Source: Elusimicrobiota bacterium
GTDB lineage: Bacteria > Elusimicrobiota > Elusimicrobia > UBA1565 > UBA9628
Direction of reading: 5' to 3'
Length of the DNA stretch: 64,000 nt
NCBI GenBank assembly: GCA_028868375.1
Contig: JAGWUP010000006.1
Location: forward strand, 1-64,000
The notes under the pieces: generated by a model
The model's input: the letters and a program-made list of their open reading frames with translations, nothing else
Databases searched by the model: none
Told to the model about the DNA's origin: nothing
Shown: in pieces, positions 34,140 through 42,054 of the stretch
Numbering within the stretch: position 1 is the stretch's first letter
How the letters are laid out: every line of letters starts with the position of its first letter
Position numbers and translations under genes: made by a program

Positions 34140-34483
34140 AGCGCTTCGATGTCCGCGGCGATCTGCGCCGCCAGCTCCGCCGGGGAGCGGAAGGCGCGCT
34201 CCTCGCGGATCTTGCGCAGGAAGGTCAGGCGCAGGCGGCGGCCGTAGAGGTCGGCCGAAAACCCCGGAATGTGCACTTCGACGGACAGGCGTCCGGAGGA
34301 AGAGACGGTGGGGCGCAGGCCGACGTTGCAGACCGCCTCGAGGGGGCGCTCGGCCGCGCCCTCGACCCGGACGGCCCAGACGCCACGCTGGGGCGCTTCT
34401 CCCTGCCAAGCGAGGTTGGCGGTGGGAAAGCCCAGCTTGCGGCCCAGGCCCTCGCCGCGCACGACCACCCCCTCCAGGATCAC
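34136..34483 (-). CDS. ribF: Stand-alone riboflavin kinase (RibF lacking the FAD synthetase domain)
   Basis: A 115-residue riboflavin kinase domain, riboflavin plus ATP to FMN. GRKLGFPTANL, CNVGLRPTV, VEVHIPGFSADLYGRRLRLTFLRKIREE and the ending are all intact. Bacterial RibF is normally a fusion with an N-terminal FMN adenylyltransferase of about 180 residues; here the gene starts at GTG 34483 inside the truB stop and nothing of that domain is present. The upstream part of the same open frame is only truB out of frame. FAD synthesis must be encoded elsewhere or by another enzyme. Confidence 0.85.
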   Translation of the reverse strand: MILEGVVVRGEGLGRKLGFPTANLAWQGEAPQRGVWAVRVEGAAERPLEAVCNVGLRPTVSSSGRLSVEVHIPGFSADLYGRRLRLTFLRKIREERAFRSPAELAAQIAADIEAL

Positions 34484-35160
34484 GCGGACAGGAAACGGGG
34501 CAGAAGCTGCTCCTGGGGGATGGTCTTCAAGGCCTCCGCCCCCAGGGCCTGCTCGACGCGGAAATTGCCCACGGCCTCCCGGCGCAGGGAGACGACCGCG
34601 GCGCCGCAGCCCAGGCGCCGGCCCAGGAGCTCCGCCAAGGAGCGGACGTAGGTGCCGCTGGAGCAGCTCAGGCGAAAGGCGAGCTCCGGAGCGGCGTAGC
34701 CCAGGGCCTTCCATTCGTGGACTTGGCAGACCCGCGGCTTGACCGGCACCTCCAGGCCCGCGCGCGCGTACTCGTAAAGGCGCCGGCCCTTGTGCTTGAC
34801 CGCCGAGTAGGCGGGAGCGGGCATCTCCAGGCGCCCGCTGGGCAGCTGGCGAAAATCCGCCAGCGTCAGGGGGGGAACGTCGGCGCTGCGCACGACCTTG
34901 CCGGCCAGGTCTCCGGTGTCGGTTGAAACGCCCAGGCGCAGGCTGCCGCTGTAGACCTTGTCCAGGCCCATGAACTCCGACTGCCGCCTGGTCGCCGGGC
35001 CGGCCAGCAGCAGGAGCAGGCCGGTGGCGATGGGGTCCAGGGTGCCGCAGTGGCCGACCTTGCAGCCGCGCGGCAGGCGGCGGCGCAGCACGGCGACGGC
35101 GTCGTGGGAGGTCCAGCCGGACGGCTTGTCGACCAGCAGCAGGCCGCAGGGCGCGTTCAC
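34480..35160 (-). CDS. truB: tRNA pseudouridine-55 synthase
   Basis: A 226-residue pseudouridine synthase that modifies U55 of the tRNA T loop. Catalytic Asp42 is in HCGTLDPIATG; KPSGWTSHD and YSAVKHKGRRLYEYAR are family motifs. Somewhat short, lacking a full PUA domain. GTG start overlaps the rbfA stop, and the ribF start overlaps its own stop. Confidence 0.93.
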   Translation of the reverse strand: MNAPCGLLLVDKPSGWTSHDAVAVLRRRLPRGCKVGHCGTLDPIATGLLLLLAGPATRRQSEFMGLDKVYSGSLRLGVSTDTGDLAGKVVRSADVPPLTLADFRQLPSGRLEMPAPAYSAVKHKGRRLYEYARAGLEVPVKPRVCQVHEWKALGYAAPELAFRLSCSSGTYVRSLAELLGRRLGCGAAVVSLRREAVGNFRVEQALGAEALKTIPQEQLLPRFLSA

Positions 35161-35516
35161 GTGCCGCGATCCTGGCGCTCCCGCTCGATTCGCAGCAGCA
35201 TCTTGTCTACCAGGGAGGCCTTGCGCGGGGTGTCGTCGTAGACGAAGCTGAACTCGGGGAGAAACTTCACCGTCAGCCGCTTGCGCAGCACCTGCCGCAG
35301 ATAGGGAGCGGCGCGCTCCAGCGCGCGCGCGGCCGCCTTCTTTTCCTGCGCGCTGCCCAGAATCGAGTAGTAGACGCTGGCCCGCTTGCCGTCCTCTGAG
35401 AGCTCGACTCCGGTCAAGGTCAGGAAGCCCTTCAACCCGGGGTCCTTGACGGAGGGCAGCGCGCGAGAGAGCTCCTCTAGATACAGCTCCCTCAGGCGCT
35501 CGCTGCGCGCGTGCAT
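35157..35516 (-). CDS. rbfA: Ribosome-binding factor A
   Basis: A 119-residue KH-type protein that helps mature the 16S rRNA 5' end and 30S subunit. LYLEELSRALPSVKDPGLKGFLTLTGVELSEDGKRASVYYSIL and the RFLPEFSFVYDDT end are typical. Seven bases after infB, before truB, as in many genomes. Confidence 0.93.
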   Translation of the reverse strand: MHARSERLRELYLEELSRALPSVKDPGLKGFLTLTGVELSEDGKRASVYYSILGSAQEKKAAARALERAAPYLRQVLRKRLTVKFLPEFSFVYDDTPRKASLVDKMLLRIERERQDRGT

Positions 35517-35523
35517 GCGCCGC

Positions 35524-37872
35524 TCAGCCCTGCTGGGCCTGGCTCAAGCGACGGGTGCGGGATTCTTTCATGAAGAACTCAATCTGGTCGCCGACGGCGA
35601 AGTCCGAGAAGCCCTCGAAGCTGATGCCGCACTCAAGGCCCTTCTCGACCTCCTTGACGTCGTCCTTGAAGCGCTTAAGCCCCGAGAGCTTGCCCTCGAA
35701 TACCTTCGCGTTTGCGCGCAGCAGGCGAGCCAGGCCGCCGCGCAGGGCCTTGCCCTCGCGGACCACGCAGCCGGCCACCTTCCCGCCCCGGACGGCGAAG
35801 ACCTGCTTGACCTCGCCCTTGCCGACGATCACGTCGACGATCTCGGGAGCGAGCAGGCCCTCCAGGGCGGCCTTGACGTCGCCGATGAGGTCGTAGATGA
35901 CGTCGTAGCTGCGTATCTCCACGCCCTCGCGCGCGGCCAGCTCCTGGGAGCGGGAGTCCACCGCGGAGCGAAAGAGCATGACGACGGCGTCGGAAGCCGA
36001 GGCCAGCAGCACGTCCGACTCGCTGGCGTTGCCGATGCCGGAATGGATGATGCGGACCTTGCACTCGGCGTTGGAAAGCCCTTCCAGGGAGTCCTTCAAG
36101 GCCTGCAGCGAGCCCTGCACGTCGGCCTTCAGCACGATGTTGAGGTCCTTGGCCGCGGCGCCCGTGATGGAGGACTTAAGGCCCACCAAGGTCATGTGGC
36201 GCTGATGGGCCAACTGCTGCTCTCGCGCCAAAAGCTGCCTCTTCTCGGCGATGTCCCTGGCCTGGCGGTCGTCGCTGACCACGCTGAAGACGTCGCCCGC
36301 CTGGGGCGTGCCCATGATGCCCAGAACCTCGACCGGCATGGAGGGGCCGGCCTGCTGCTGGCGGTTGCCGGCATCGTCGACCAAGGCCTTGACCTTTCCG
36401 TGGCAGAGGCCCGCCACGAAGGCGTCCCCGACCTTGACCGTGCCGCCCTGAACCAGCAGGGTCGCCACCGAGCCGCGCTTGGAGTCCAGGCGCGCCTCTA
36501 GGATGACGCCGAAGCCCGCGCGATCCGGGTTGGCCTTGAGCTCCAAGAGCTCGGCTTGAAGCTGCAGCATCTCCAGGAGCTTGTCGAGGTTGAGGCGCTT
36601 CTTGGCGGAAACGTCCTGGAAGATGGTCTTGCCGCCCCATTCCTCCGGCTGGAGGCCGTGGCCGGCCAGGGCGGTGCGGATTTTCTGCGGATCGGCGCCC
36701 GGCAAATCGATCTTGTTGACGGCCACGAGGATGGGCACGCCCGCGGCCTTGGAGTGGTCGATGGCCTCTATGGTCTGCGGCATCACCCCGTCGGTGGCCG
36801 AGACCACGAGGATCACCAGGTCGGTGACCTTGGCCCCCCTGGCGCGCATCGCGGTGAAGGCCTCGTGGCCCGGGGTGTCGAGGAAGGTGATCAGGCCCTT
36901 CGGCGTGCGCACCTGGTAGGCGCCGATATGCTGCGTGATCCCGCCGGACTCGCCTTCCGCCACGCGGGTGGAGCGGATGGCGTCGAGCAGCGAGGTCTTG
37001 CCGTGGTCGACATGGCCCATGATCGTGACGACCGGAGGGCGGGGCTTGAGCTTTTCCGCGGGCTCCTTGGCCGCGCTCGAGCTCTGCAGCTCCTCCTCCT
37101 TGTACATCGCCACGGTCTTGAGCTCGAAGCCGAAATCCCCGGCGATGATGCCGGCGGCCTCCTGGTCGAGGCGCTGGTTGATCGTCGCGAAGATCCCCAA
37201 GCCCATGAGCTTCTTGATGACGTCGTTGGGCTTGACCTCCATCTTCTCGGCCAGCTCGCGCACGGTGATCATCGAGGAGACCTCGAGGCGCTTGAAGGCA
37301 GGCTTGGCGGCGGAGGGGGCTGGCGTGGACGGTTTCGCCGCGGGCTTGGGCGCCGGCTTCATCGCGGGCTTGGGCGCGGGCCTTGCCGCCGGCTTGGGAC
37401 GGGCCGCGGCAGAGGGCTGCGGCGGCCGAACCGCGGGCCGGGGGGAAGGAATGCGCGGCGGCGCGGCGGGCGCCGGCTTGGGCGCCGCAAGCGGAGCGGC
37501 GCCGGGATGCTGGATGGGAGTCGGGATCGGAGCCGGCGTCGGCGCCGGTTTTGGCGCGGCGGTCGGAGCGGGAGCGGGAGCGGCCGCGCTGGGCGGCGGA
37601 GAAGCCGGCTTGGCCGCCGGCCTCGGCAGGGAGCTGCCGGCGGCCAGGCGCGTGACGACCGGAGCCGAAACGTTCGGCTTTCGCTTCTTGAACAAGGCGA
37701 AGGCGGAAACCAGATTCTTGGAGGGCGGGGCGATCGATCCCTCCTCCTGCTGAGAACGCAACTCCGCCTCCGCCTGGCGCACTCCGGCGACGCGCTCTTT
37801 TTTCTTGGCGGACTTCTTGGCGCCGCTCTTCTTGGCGGGGGTCTTTTCCTCCGCGCTCTTCTTCGTGGACAT
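35524..37872 (-). CDS. infB: Translation initiation factor IF-2
   Basis: A 782-residue GTPase that delivers initiator tRNA to the 30S subunit. G1 GHVDHGKT at 286-293, then G3 DTPGHEAF, G4 NKID. The N-terminal 60 residues are Lys-rich; about 80-190 is a low-complexity Pro/Ala/Lys linker (PAPAP, KPAPK units), then the IF2_N helical module (MITVRELAEKMEVKPNDVIKKLM). ATG 37872 has no Shine-Dalgarno; a minus-strand TATCAT lies ten bases upstream (37888-37883), so an internal leaderless promoter is possible. Confidence 0.95.
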   Translation of the reverse strand: MSTKKSAEEKTPAKKSGAKKSAKKKERVAGVRQAEAELRSQQEEGSIAPPSKNLVSAFALFKKRKPNVSAPVVTRLAAGSSLPRPAAKPASPPPSAAAPAPAPTAAPKPAPTPAPIPTPIQHPGAAPLAAPKPAPAAPPRIPSPRPAVRPPQPSAAARPKPAARPAPKPAMKPAPKPAAKPSTPAPSAAKPAFKRLEVSSMITVRELAEKMEVKPNDVIKKLMGLGIFATINQRLDQEAAGIIAGDFGFELKTVAMYKEEELQSSSAAKEPAEKLKPRPPVVTIMGHVDHGKTSLLDAIRSTRVAEGESGGITQHIGAYQVRTPKGLITFLDTPGHEAFTAMRARGAKVTDLVILVVSATDGVMPQTIEAIDHSKAAGVPILVAVNKIDLPGADPQKIRTALAGHGLQPEEWGGKTIFQDVSAKKRLNLDKLLEMLQLQAELLELKANPDRAGFGVILEARLDSKRGSVATLLVQGGTVKVGDAFVAGLCHGKVKALVDDAGNRQQQAGPSMPVEVLGIMGTPQAGDVFSVVSDDRQARDIAEKRQLLAREQQLAHQRHMTLVGLKSSITGAAAKDLNIVLKADVQGSLQALKDSLEGLSNAECKVRIIHSGIGNASESDVLLASASDAVVMLFRSAVDSRSQELAAREGVEIRSYDVIYDLIGDVKAALEGLLAPEIVDVIVGKGEVKQVFAVRGGKVAGCVVREGKALRGGLARLLRANAKVFEGKLSGLKRFKDDVKEVEKGLECGISFEGFSDFAVGDQIEFFMKESRTRRLSQAQQG

Positions 37873-37892
37873 GTTCTTGACTATGATAGCAT

Positions 37893-39134
37893 TTAGCCCC
37901 GCGGCTTCGAGCGCGCCTGCTGGGCGGCGGCGATGATCTTCGCGGCGGTTTTCTCTCCGACCCCCTGAAGGGCCGTCAGGTCCGAGACGGAGCAGTTGGC
38001 CAGCTTCTCCAGATCGGTCAATCCCGCCTTGAGGAGGACCTCGATCGTCTTGGGGCCGACGCCCTCCAGGGCGGCCAAGGCGCCGCTGGCCGCCTCGCTC
38101 GCCTGCTGCTTGGACTTGACCTCCAGGGACCAATTGGTCAGCCGACAGGCCATCCTGACGTTCTGGCCTTCCTTGCCGATGGCCAGGGAAAGCTGCTCGT
38201 CCGGCACGATGATCTCCGCGCGACGGCTGTCGGCGTCGAGGATGTTGACGCGGGACACCTTCGCCGGCGCCAGGGAATTGCCGAGGGAAGTCGCCAGGTC
38301 CTCGCTGTAGGGAATCAGGTCGATGCGCTCGCCGGAGATCTCGTTCATGATGCTGCGGATGCGCGAGCCCCGGATGCCCACGCAGGCCCCGATGGGATCG
38401 ACCTTGGGGTCGTGGGAGCGCACGACGACCTTGGCCCGAAAGCCCGGATCGCGCACGGCCTCGACGATCTCCACGATCTTCTCGCCGATCTCCGGCACCT
38501 CCAGCTCGAAGAGCCGCCGCAAGAACTGCGGCGAGGCGCGCGAGAGCAGGACCTGCGGGCCTCTCTGGGCCTTGTCGACGCGCAGGATGACCGCGCGCAC
38601 GCGGCCGCCGACGGAGTAGCGCTCGCGCCGGATCTGCTCGCGCAGCGGCAGGATCGCCTCCGTCTTGCCCAGATCGACGACGATGTTGCGGTCCATGAAG
38701 CGGTGCACCGCCCCGCTGATGACCTCGCCCTCCTTGGGCTTGAACTCGTCGTAGAGCTTGTCCCGCTCCACCTCTCGGACCTTCTGGGTCAGCACCTGCT
38801 TGGCGGTCTGCGCCGCGATGCGGGCGAAATCGGCCGCCGGGGCGGGCAGCTTGACGTCCTGGCCCACCTGCGCGCGCTTGTCGTAGCGGCGGGCCTGCTC
38901 CAGGGAAATCTCCAGCTCCGGGTTGGCGACGGTCTCGACGACCAGCTTGACGACGTTGGCGTGGAACTCCGCCGTCTCCGGGTCGATGGAGGCCTCGATG
39001 CGCGTCTCCTCTCCGACGTGCTTGCGCAGGGAGCTGACGACGGCTCCCTCGATCATCTGCAGGATGTCGTCCTTCTTGACGCCCTTCTCGCGCTCGATCT
39101 GCTCCAGGGCCAGGATCAACTCGGATTTCGCCAT
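37893..39134 (-). CDS. nusA: Transcription termination/antitermination factor NusA
   Basis: A 413-residue RNA polymerase-binding factor. Order: N-terminal domain (1-125), S1 domain (about 135-200, ISGAVHRFMDRNIVVDLG), two KH domains (GACVGIRGSRIRSI and SLAIGKEGQNVRMA), then C-terminal helix-hairpin-helix units (LEGVGPKTIEVLL, LQGVGEKTAAKII). One base separates it from rimP. In Bacillus subtilis NusA represses its own operon by leader termination; the leader here has a matching arrangement. Confidence 0.95.
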   Translation of the reverse strand: MAKSELILALEQIEREKGVKKDDILQMIEGAVVSSLRKHVGEETRIEASIDPETAEFHANVVKLVVETVANPELEISLEQARRYDKRAQVGQDVKLPAPAADFARIAAQTAKQVLTQKVREVERDKLYDEFKPKEGEVISGAVHRFMDRNIVVDLGKTEAILPLREQIRRERYSVGGRVRAVILRVDKAQRGPQVLLSRASPQFLRRLFELEVPEIGEKIVEIVEAVRDPGFRAKVVVRSHDPKVDPIGACVGIRGSRIRSIMNEISGERIDLIPYSEDLATSLGNSLAPAKVSRVNILDADSRRAEIIVPDEQLSLAIGKEGQNVRMACRLTNWSLEVKSKQQASEAASGALAALEGVGPKTIEVLLKAGLTDLEKLANCSVSDLTALQGVGEKTAAKIIAAAQQARSKPRG

Positions 39135-39135
39135 G

Positions 39136-39591
39136 TTAAATCTCCACCTCGGGCTCCAGCCGCGCCTCCTCGATCGAGTCCAGCGCGAAGCGGCGCCGGC
39201 CGCCCTCGTCCTCCAGCACGACGCCCCCGTCCTCGAAGCCGCGCAGGACGCTGTGGAAGTTGCGCTGGCCGTTCTCGGGCAGGCGCAGCCTGACGTTGAT
39301 CCGCCGCCCGGCGAAGCGCTGGAAGTCCGCCGGCTTCTTGACGACCCGGTCCAGCCCGGGAGAGGAGACTTCAAGCACGTAGGAGCGCTCGATCGCCTTC
39401 TCGGAGTCTAGGAGGCCGCCGATGCGGTCGGAGAGGTAGGCGCAATCGTCGATCGTGACGCCGGAGGGCTTGTCGACGAAGGCGCGCAGGACCCACTTGG
39501 GGCCCTCCTTGGCGTAGCGCAGGTCCACGAGCTCGGCGCCCTCCTGTGCCAGCAGCGCCTCCACCAGGGCCTCGATCTCTTTTTTCTGCAT
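39136..39591 (-). CDS. rimP: Ribosome maturation factor RimP
   Basis: A 151-residue 30S assembly factor. VEALLAQEGAELVDLRYAKEG, VDKPSGVTIDDCAYLSDRI and VSSPGLDRVVKKPADFQRF are the usual conserved blocks, then an SH3-like end. First gene of the operon. The start codon has no Shine-Dalgarno (preceded by ATTGAAAAAA) and lies nine bases after the T-tract of a terminator hairpin. Confidence 0.93.
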   Translation of the reverse strand: MQKKEIEALVEALLAQEGAELVDLRYAKEGPKWVLRAFVDKPSGVTIDDCAYLSDRIGGLLDSEKAIERSYVLEVSSPGLDRVVKKPADFQRFAGRRINVRLRLPENGQRNFHSVLRGFEDGGVVLEDEGGRRRFALDSIEEARLEPEVEI

Positions 39592-39600
39592 TTTTTCAAT

Positions 39601-39632
39601 AAAAAAAGTGGCTCGCTATCGGCCACTTTTTT
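39601..39632 (-). terminator. Leader terminator/attenuator upstream of rimP
   Basis: Read on the minus strand: stem AAAAAAGTGGC (39632-39622), nine-base loop, GCCACTTTTTT (39612-39602) and a run of seven T ending at 39601. The GC-rich core is GTGGC/GCCAC. It falls between the promoter at 39652-39681 and the rimP ATG at 39591, so transcripts of the operon must read through it. On the plus strand the hairpin also ends in a six-T run, so it may terminate in both directions. Confidence 0.75.
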
Positions 39633-39651
39633 CTGGTCGTACGGCAACGAC

Positions 39652-39681
39652 ACTATATCAAACCGCCCGGGGGCTTGTAAA
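39652..39681 (-). promoter_or_regulatory. Promoter of the rimP-nusA-infB operon
   Basis: Minus strand -35 TTTACA (39681-39676), 18-base spacer, -10 TATAGT (39657-39652); predicted start near 39645. The leader would be about 50 bases and consist mostly of the terminator hairpin. Confidence 0.6.
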
Positions 39682-39734
39682 GGCAAGGAAACGCGCCTGC
39701 GACGAGGAAAGGCCTGGGCAGACGCCGAACCGGC

Positions 39735-40250
39735 TCAACCCCGCAAGTCCGCGTCCTTCCGGCCCGCGTAAAAGAGGATCGCTCTGCGGTACTTGAGTAT
39801 CTCCTCGTCCTTGGACGTCTCGGCCAGTTCGCGAAGCAGTATGCGCACGGCCTCTCGGTGTCGACGGCGATTAAATAGGGCCAAAGCCAGAAAGACCCGC
39901 AAGGCACGGTTGCCGGGGAATTCCTTGGCGGCGCGGCGCAGCATCCGCTCCGCCTTGCGGTAATCCCCGACGCAACGGTAGCTGCTGCCTAGGCTCAACA
40001 ACAAGCCGTCTCGACCGCGCTTCAATCCCAGCTTTCGCGCCCGCTCATAATACGGAATCGCCTCGCGCTCCATGCCTAGCACGTCGTGCGCCCAGCCGCA
40101 CTGATGGCTGATCTCCGCACTCTCCGGAAACCGCCTGGCGAGATCGAGAAGCAGTATCCGCGACTCCCGGCATCGGCCTGTCTTGCGAAGCCGCAAGGCC
40201 CTCGCGTACTGCATCTCCCGGTCGCGGGTCGGGCGGGATTTAAAGCCCAT
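39735..40250 (-). CDS. TPR-repeat protein, unknown function
   Basis: A 171-residue soluble protein built of three to four tetratricopeptide-like helix pairs (for example ILLDLARRFPESAEISHQCGWAHDVLG, AIPYYERARKLGLKRGRDGLLLSLGSSYRCVGDYRKAERMLRRA), rich in Arg/Lys. Such repeats bind other proteins. ATG 40250 is chosen because a -10 box sits ten bases upstream and the upstream residues look like spacer. The following 100 bases toward rimP hold the rimP promoter and no gene. Confidence 0.75.
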   Translation of the reverse strand: MGFKSRPTRDREMQYARALRLRKTGRCRESRILLLDLARRFPESAEISHQCGWAHDVLGMEREAIPYYERARKLGLKRGRDGLLLSLGSSYRCVGDYRKAERMLRRAAKEFPGNRALRVFLALALFNRRRHREAVRILLRELAETSKDEEILKYRRAILFYAGRKDADLRG

Positions 40251-40260
40251 GCTAGGCTGA

Positions 40261-40266
40261 ATTATA
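40261..40266 (-). promoter_or_regulatory. -10 box (TATAAT), probably near-leaderless start
   Basis: Perfect minus-strand TATAAT ten bases before ATG 40250. Confidence 0.5.
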
Positions 40267-40341
40267 AACTCCCCTCGGAGAACTTTCAACCCTAGACAAC
40301 CCCTGCACAGCCCTCTTCCTCAGTGAAGAAACGCTGGCCGC

Positions 40342-42054
40342 TTACCGCGTCAAGGCGGCCGCGCGCTCGGCCAGCTCGCCCAAGGGCCAGGCTTCGGCCT
40401 TGGCCTGGCCCCGCCTCTTGAACTCGACCTGGCCCGCGGCAAGCGTGCGGCGGCTGACGACGAAGCGCAGGGGAACGCCGATCAAGTCGATGTCCTTGAA
40501 CTTGACGCCCGGCTTGCCCTCGCGCTCGTCCTCCAAGACGTCGAGGCCGCAGGCCTCCAGCGCCGTCGCCAGCGCGTCGGCGGCCGGGCGCACGCCGGCG
40601 TCCGAGCCCTCGTCCAAGACGACGACGGCGGCCTGAAAGGGAGCGATGGCCAGCGGCCAGACGATGCCGTCCTGGTCGTGCCCCTGCTCGATGGCCGCCG
40701 CCACCACGCGCGAGACGCCGATGCCGTAGCAGCCCATGACCAGCGCCTGCGGCTTCTGGCCTTTATCGAGATACTCCGCCTTCATGGCCTTGGAGTATTT
40801 GGTTCCCAGCTTGAAGGTGTGCCCCACCTCGATGCCCTTGTGGAAGGCCGTCGCCGCGCCGCAGCGGGGGCAGGGATCCTCCGGCTTCGTCATCCTCAAA
40901 TCGAACCAGCCGGCGACGTCGAAATCCCGCCCCGCCAGCACGTTGCGGGCGTGGCGATCCGCCTTGTTGGCTCCGGTGATCCCGGCGCCGACCGAGCGCG
41001 CGGCGAAATCGGCGACCACCTTCAGGCCGCCGTGGCCCTGGGGGCCGGCGAAGCCCACCGGGCAGCCCAGGACCTGCTCGTACTGCGCTTGGCTTGCGCG
41101 CGCGAGCAGGGGGGCGCTTAAGGCCGCCGAGAGCTTGGCCTCGTTGAGCTCGTGGTCGCCGCGCAGCACGGCCAGGACCGGGGTCTTGCCCTCGATCATG
41201 TAGAGCTGTATCTTCAAGAACCTCGCGGCCGGCTCGCCCAGCAAGCGGGAGACGTCCTCCACGGAGCAGGCGCCGGGGGTGGCGAACTCCTCGACGGGGG
41301 GAGCCTCGGCGGGCAGGTGCCAACGGCCGTCGGCGATCTCGGAGCGCTCGATGTTGGCGCCGTACTCGCAGCGCGAGCAGGAGACGATGGTCTCCTCGCC
41401 GGTCTCGGCCAGGACCATGAACTCGTGCGAGTGCGAGCCCCCGATGGCCCCGCTCTGCGCCTCCACGGCCTTGAAGCGCAGGCCGCAGCGAGCGAAGACC
41501 TTCTTGTAGGCCTCGTAGGCCGCGCGGTAATAGGCCTCCGCGTCTTTCTCGTCGGCGTGGAAGGAATAGGCGTCCTTCATCAGGAACTCCCGCGCGCGCA
41601 TCACGCCGAAGCGCGGGCGTATCTCGTCGCGGAACTTCAAGCCGAACTGGTAGAACATCGCCGGCAACTGCCGCCAGGAGCGAATCTCGCGCCGCGCTAG
41701 ATCCGTGATGACCTCCTCGGCGGTCGGCGCGAAGCAAAACTCCGCGTCCTTGCGGTCCTTCAAGCGCAAAAGCTCCTTGCCGTAGACGCCCCAGCGCCCC
41801 GTCTCCTGCCAAAGCTGCTTGGGCTGCACGACCGGAAGCCAGACCTCCTGGCCGCCGATGGCGTCCATCTCCTCGCGCACGATGCGCTCCACCTTGCGCA
41901 GGGCGCGCAGTCCCAGCGGCAGCCATTCGTAGATGCCGCTGGCGAGCTTCCGGATCATGCCCGCGCGCTGCATCAGCCTGGCGGAGACGTTGTCCGCGTC
42001 GGCCGGCGCCTCGCGCAGGGTGGCGAGCAGGTAGCGCGACAGTTTGACCGCCAT
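40342..42054 (-). CDS. proS: Prolyl-tRNA synthetase (bacterial type with editing domain)
   Basis: A 570-residue class II synthetase charging tRNA-Pro. Motif 1 to 3 regions are visible: GMIRKLASGIYEWLPLG, FRDEIRPRFGVMRAREFLMKDAYSFH and GCYGIGVSRVVAA. The inserted editing domain lies between them (about 230-380, CSVEDVSRLLGEPAARFLK to GFAGPQGHGG). ATG 42054 overlaps the rseP stop by one base. Last gene of the rpsB-to-proS run. Confidence 0.95.
   Translation of the reverse strand: MAVKLSRYLLATLREAPADADNVSARLMQRAGMIRKLASGIYEWLPLGLRALRKVERIVREEMDAIGGQEVWLPVVQPKQLWQETGRWGVYGKELLRLKDRKDAEFCFAPTAEEVITDLARREIRSWRQLPAMFYQFGLKFRDEIRPRFGVMRAREFLMKDAYSFHADEKDAEAYYRAAYEAYKKVFARCGLRFKAVEAQSGAIGGSHSHEFMVLAETGEETIVSCSRCEYGANIERSEIADGRWHLPAEAPPVEEFATPGACSVEDVSRLLGEPAARFLKIQLYMIEGKTPVLAVLRGDHELNEAKLSAALSAPLLARASQAQYEQVLGCPVGFAGPQGHGGLKVVADFAARSVGAGITGANKADRHARNVLAGRDFDVAGWFDLRMTKPEDPCPRCGAATAFHKGIEVGHTFKLGTKYSKAMKAEYLDKGQKPQALVMGCYGIGVSRVVAAAIEQGHDQDGIVWPLAIAPFQAAVVVLDEGSDAGVRPAADALATALEACGLDVLEDEREGKPGVKFKDIDLIGVPLRFVVSRRTLAAGQVEFKRRGQAKAEAWPLGELAERAAALTR

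Noticed and set aside
34484-34714. A possible N-terminal FAD synthetase domain for ribF in the open frame upstream of GTG 34483
   Set aside because: The translation is Arg/Gly/Pro-rich and is truB read out of frame; no HxGH or ISSTxxR-type motif is seen.
37300-37660. Repeated PAPAP/KPAPK units in infB considered as a tandem repeat locus or CRISPR-like array
   Set aside because: They are the in-frame low-complexity linker of IF-2, common in this gene, without regular unit length.
36556-37896. Plus-strand Gly/Arg-rich frames opposite infB
   Set aside because: Antisense of the Pro/Ala/Lys linker and G domain of IF-2; no independent start or homology.
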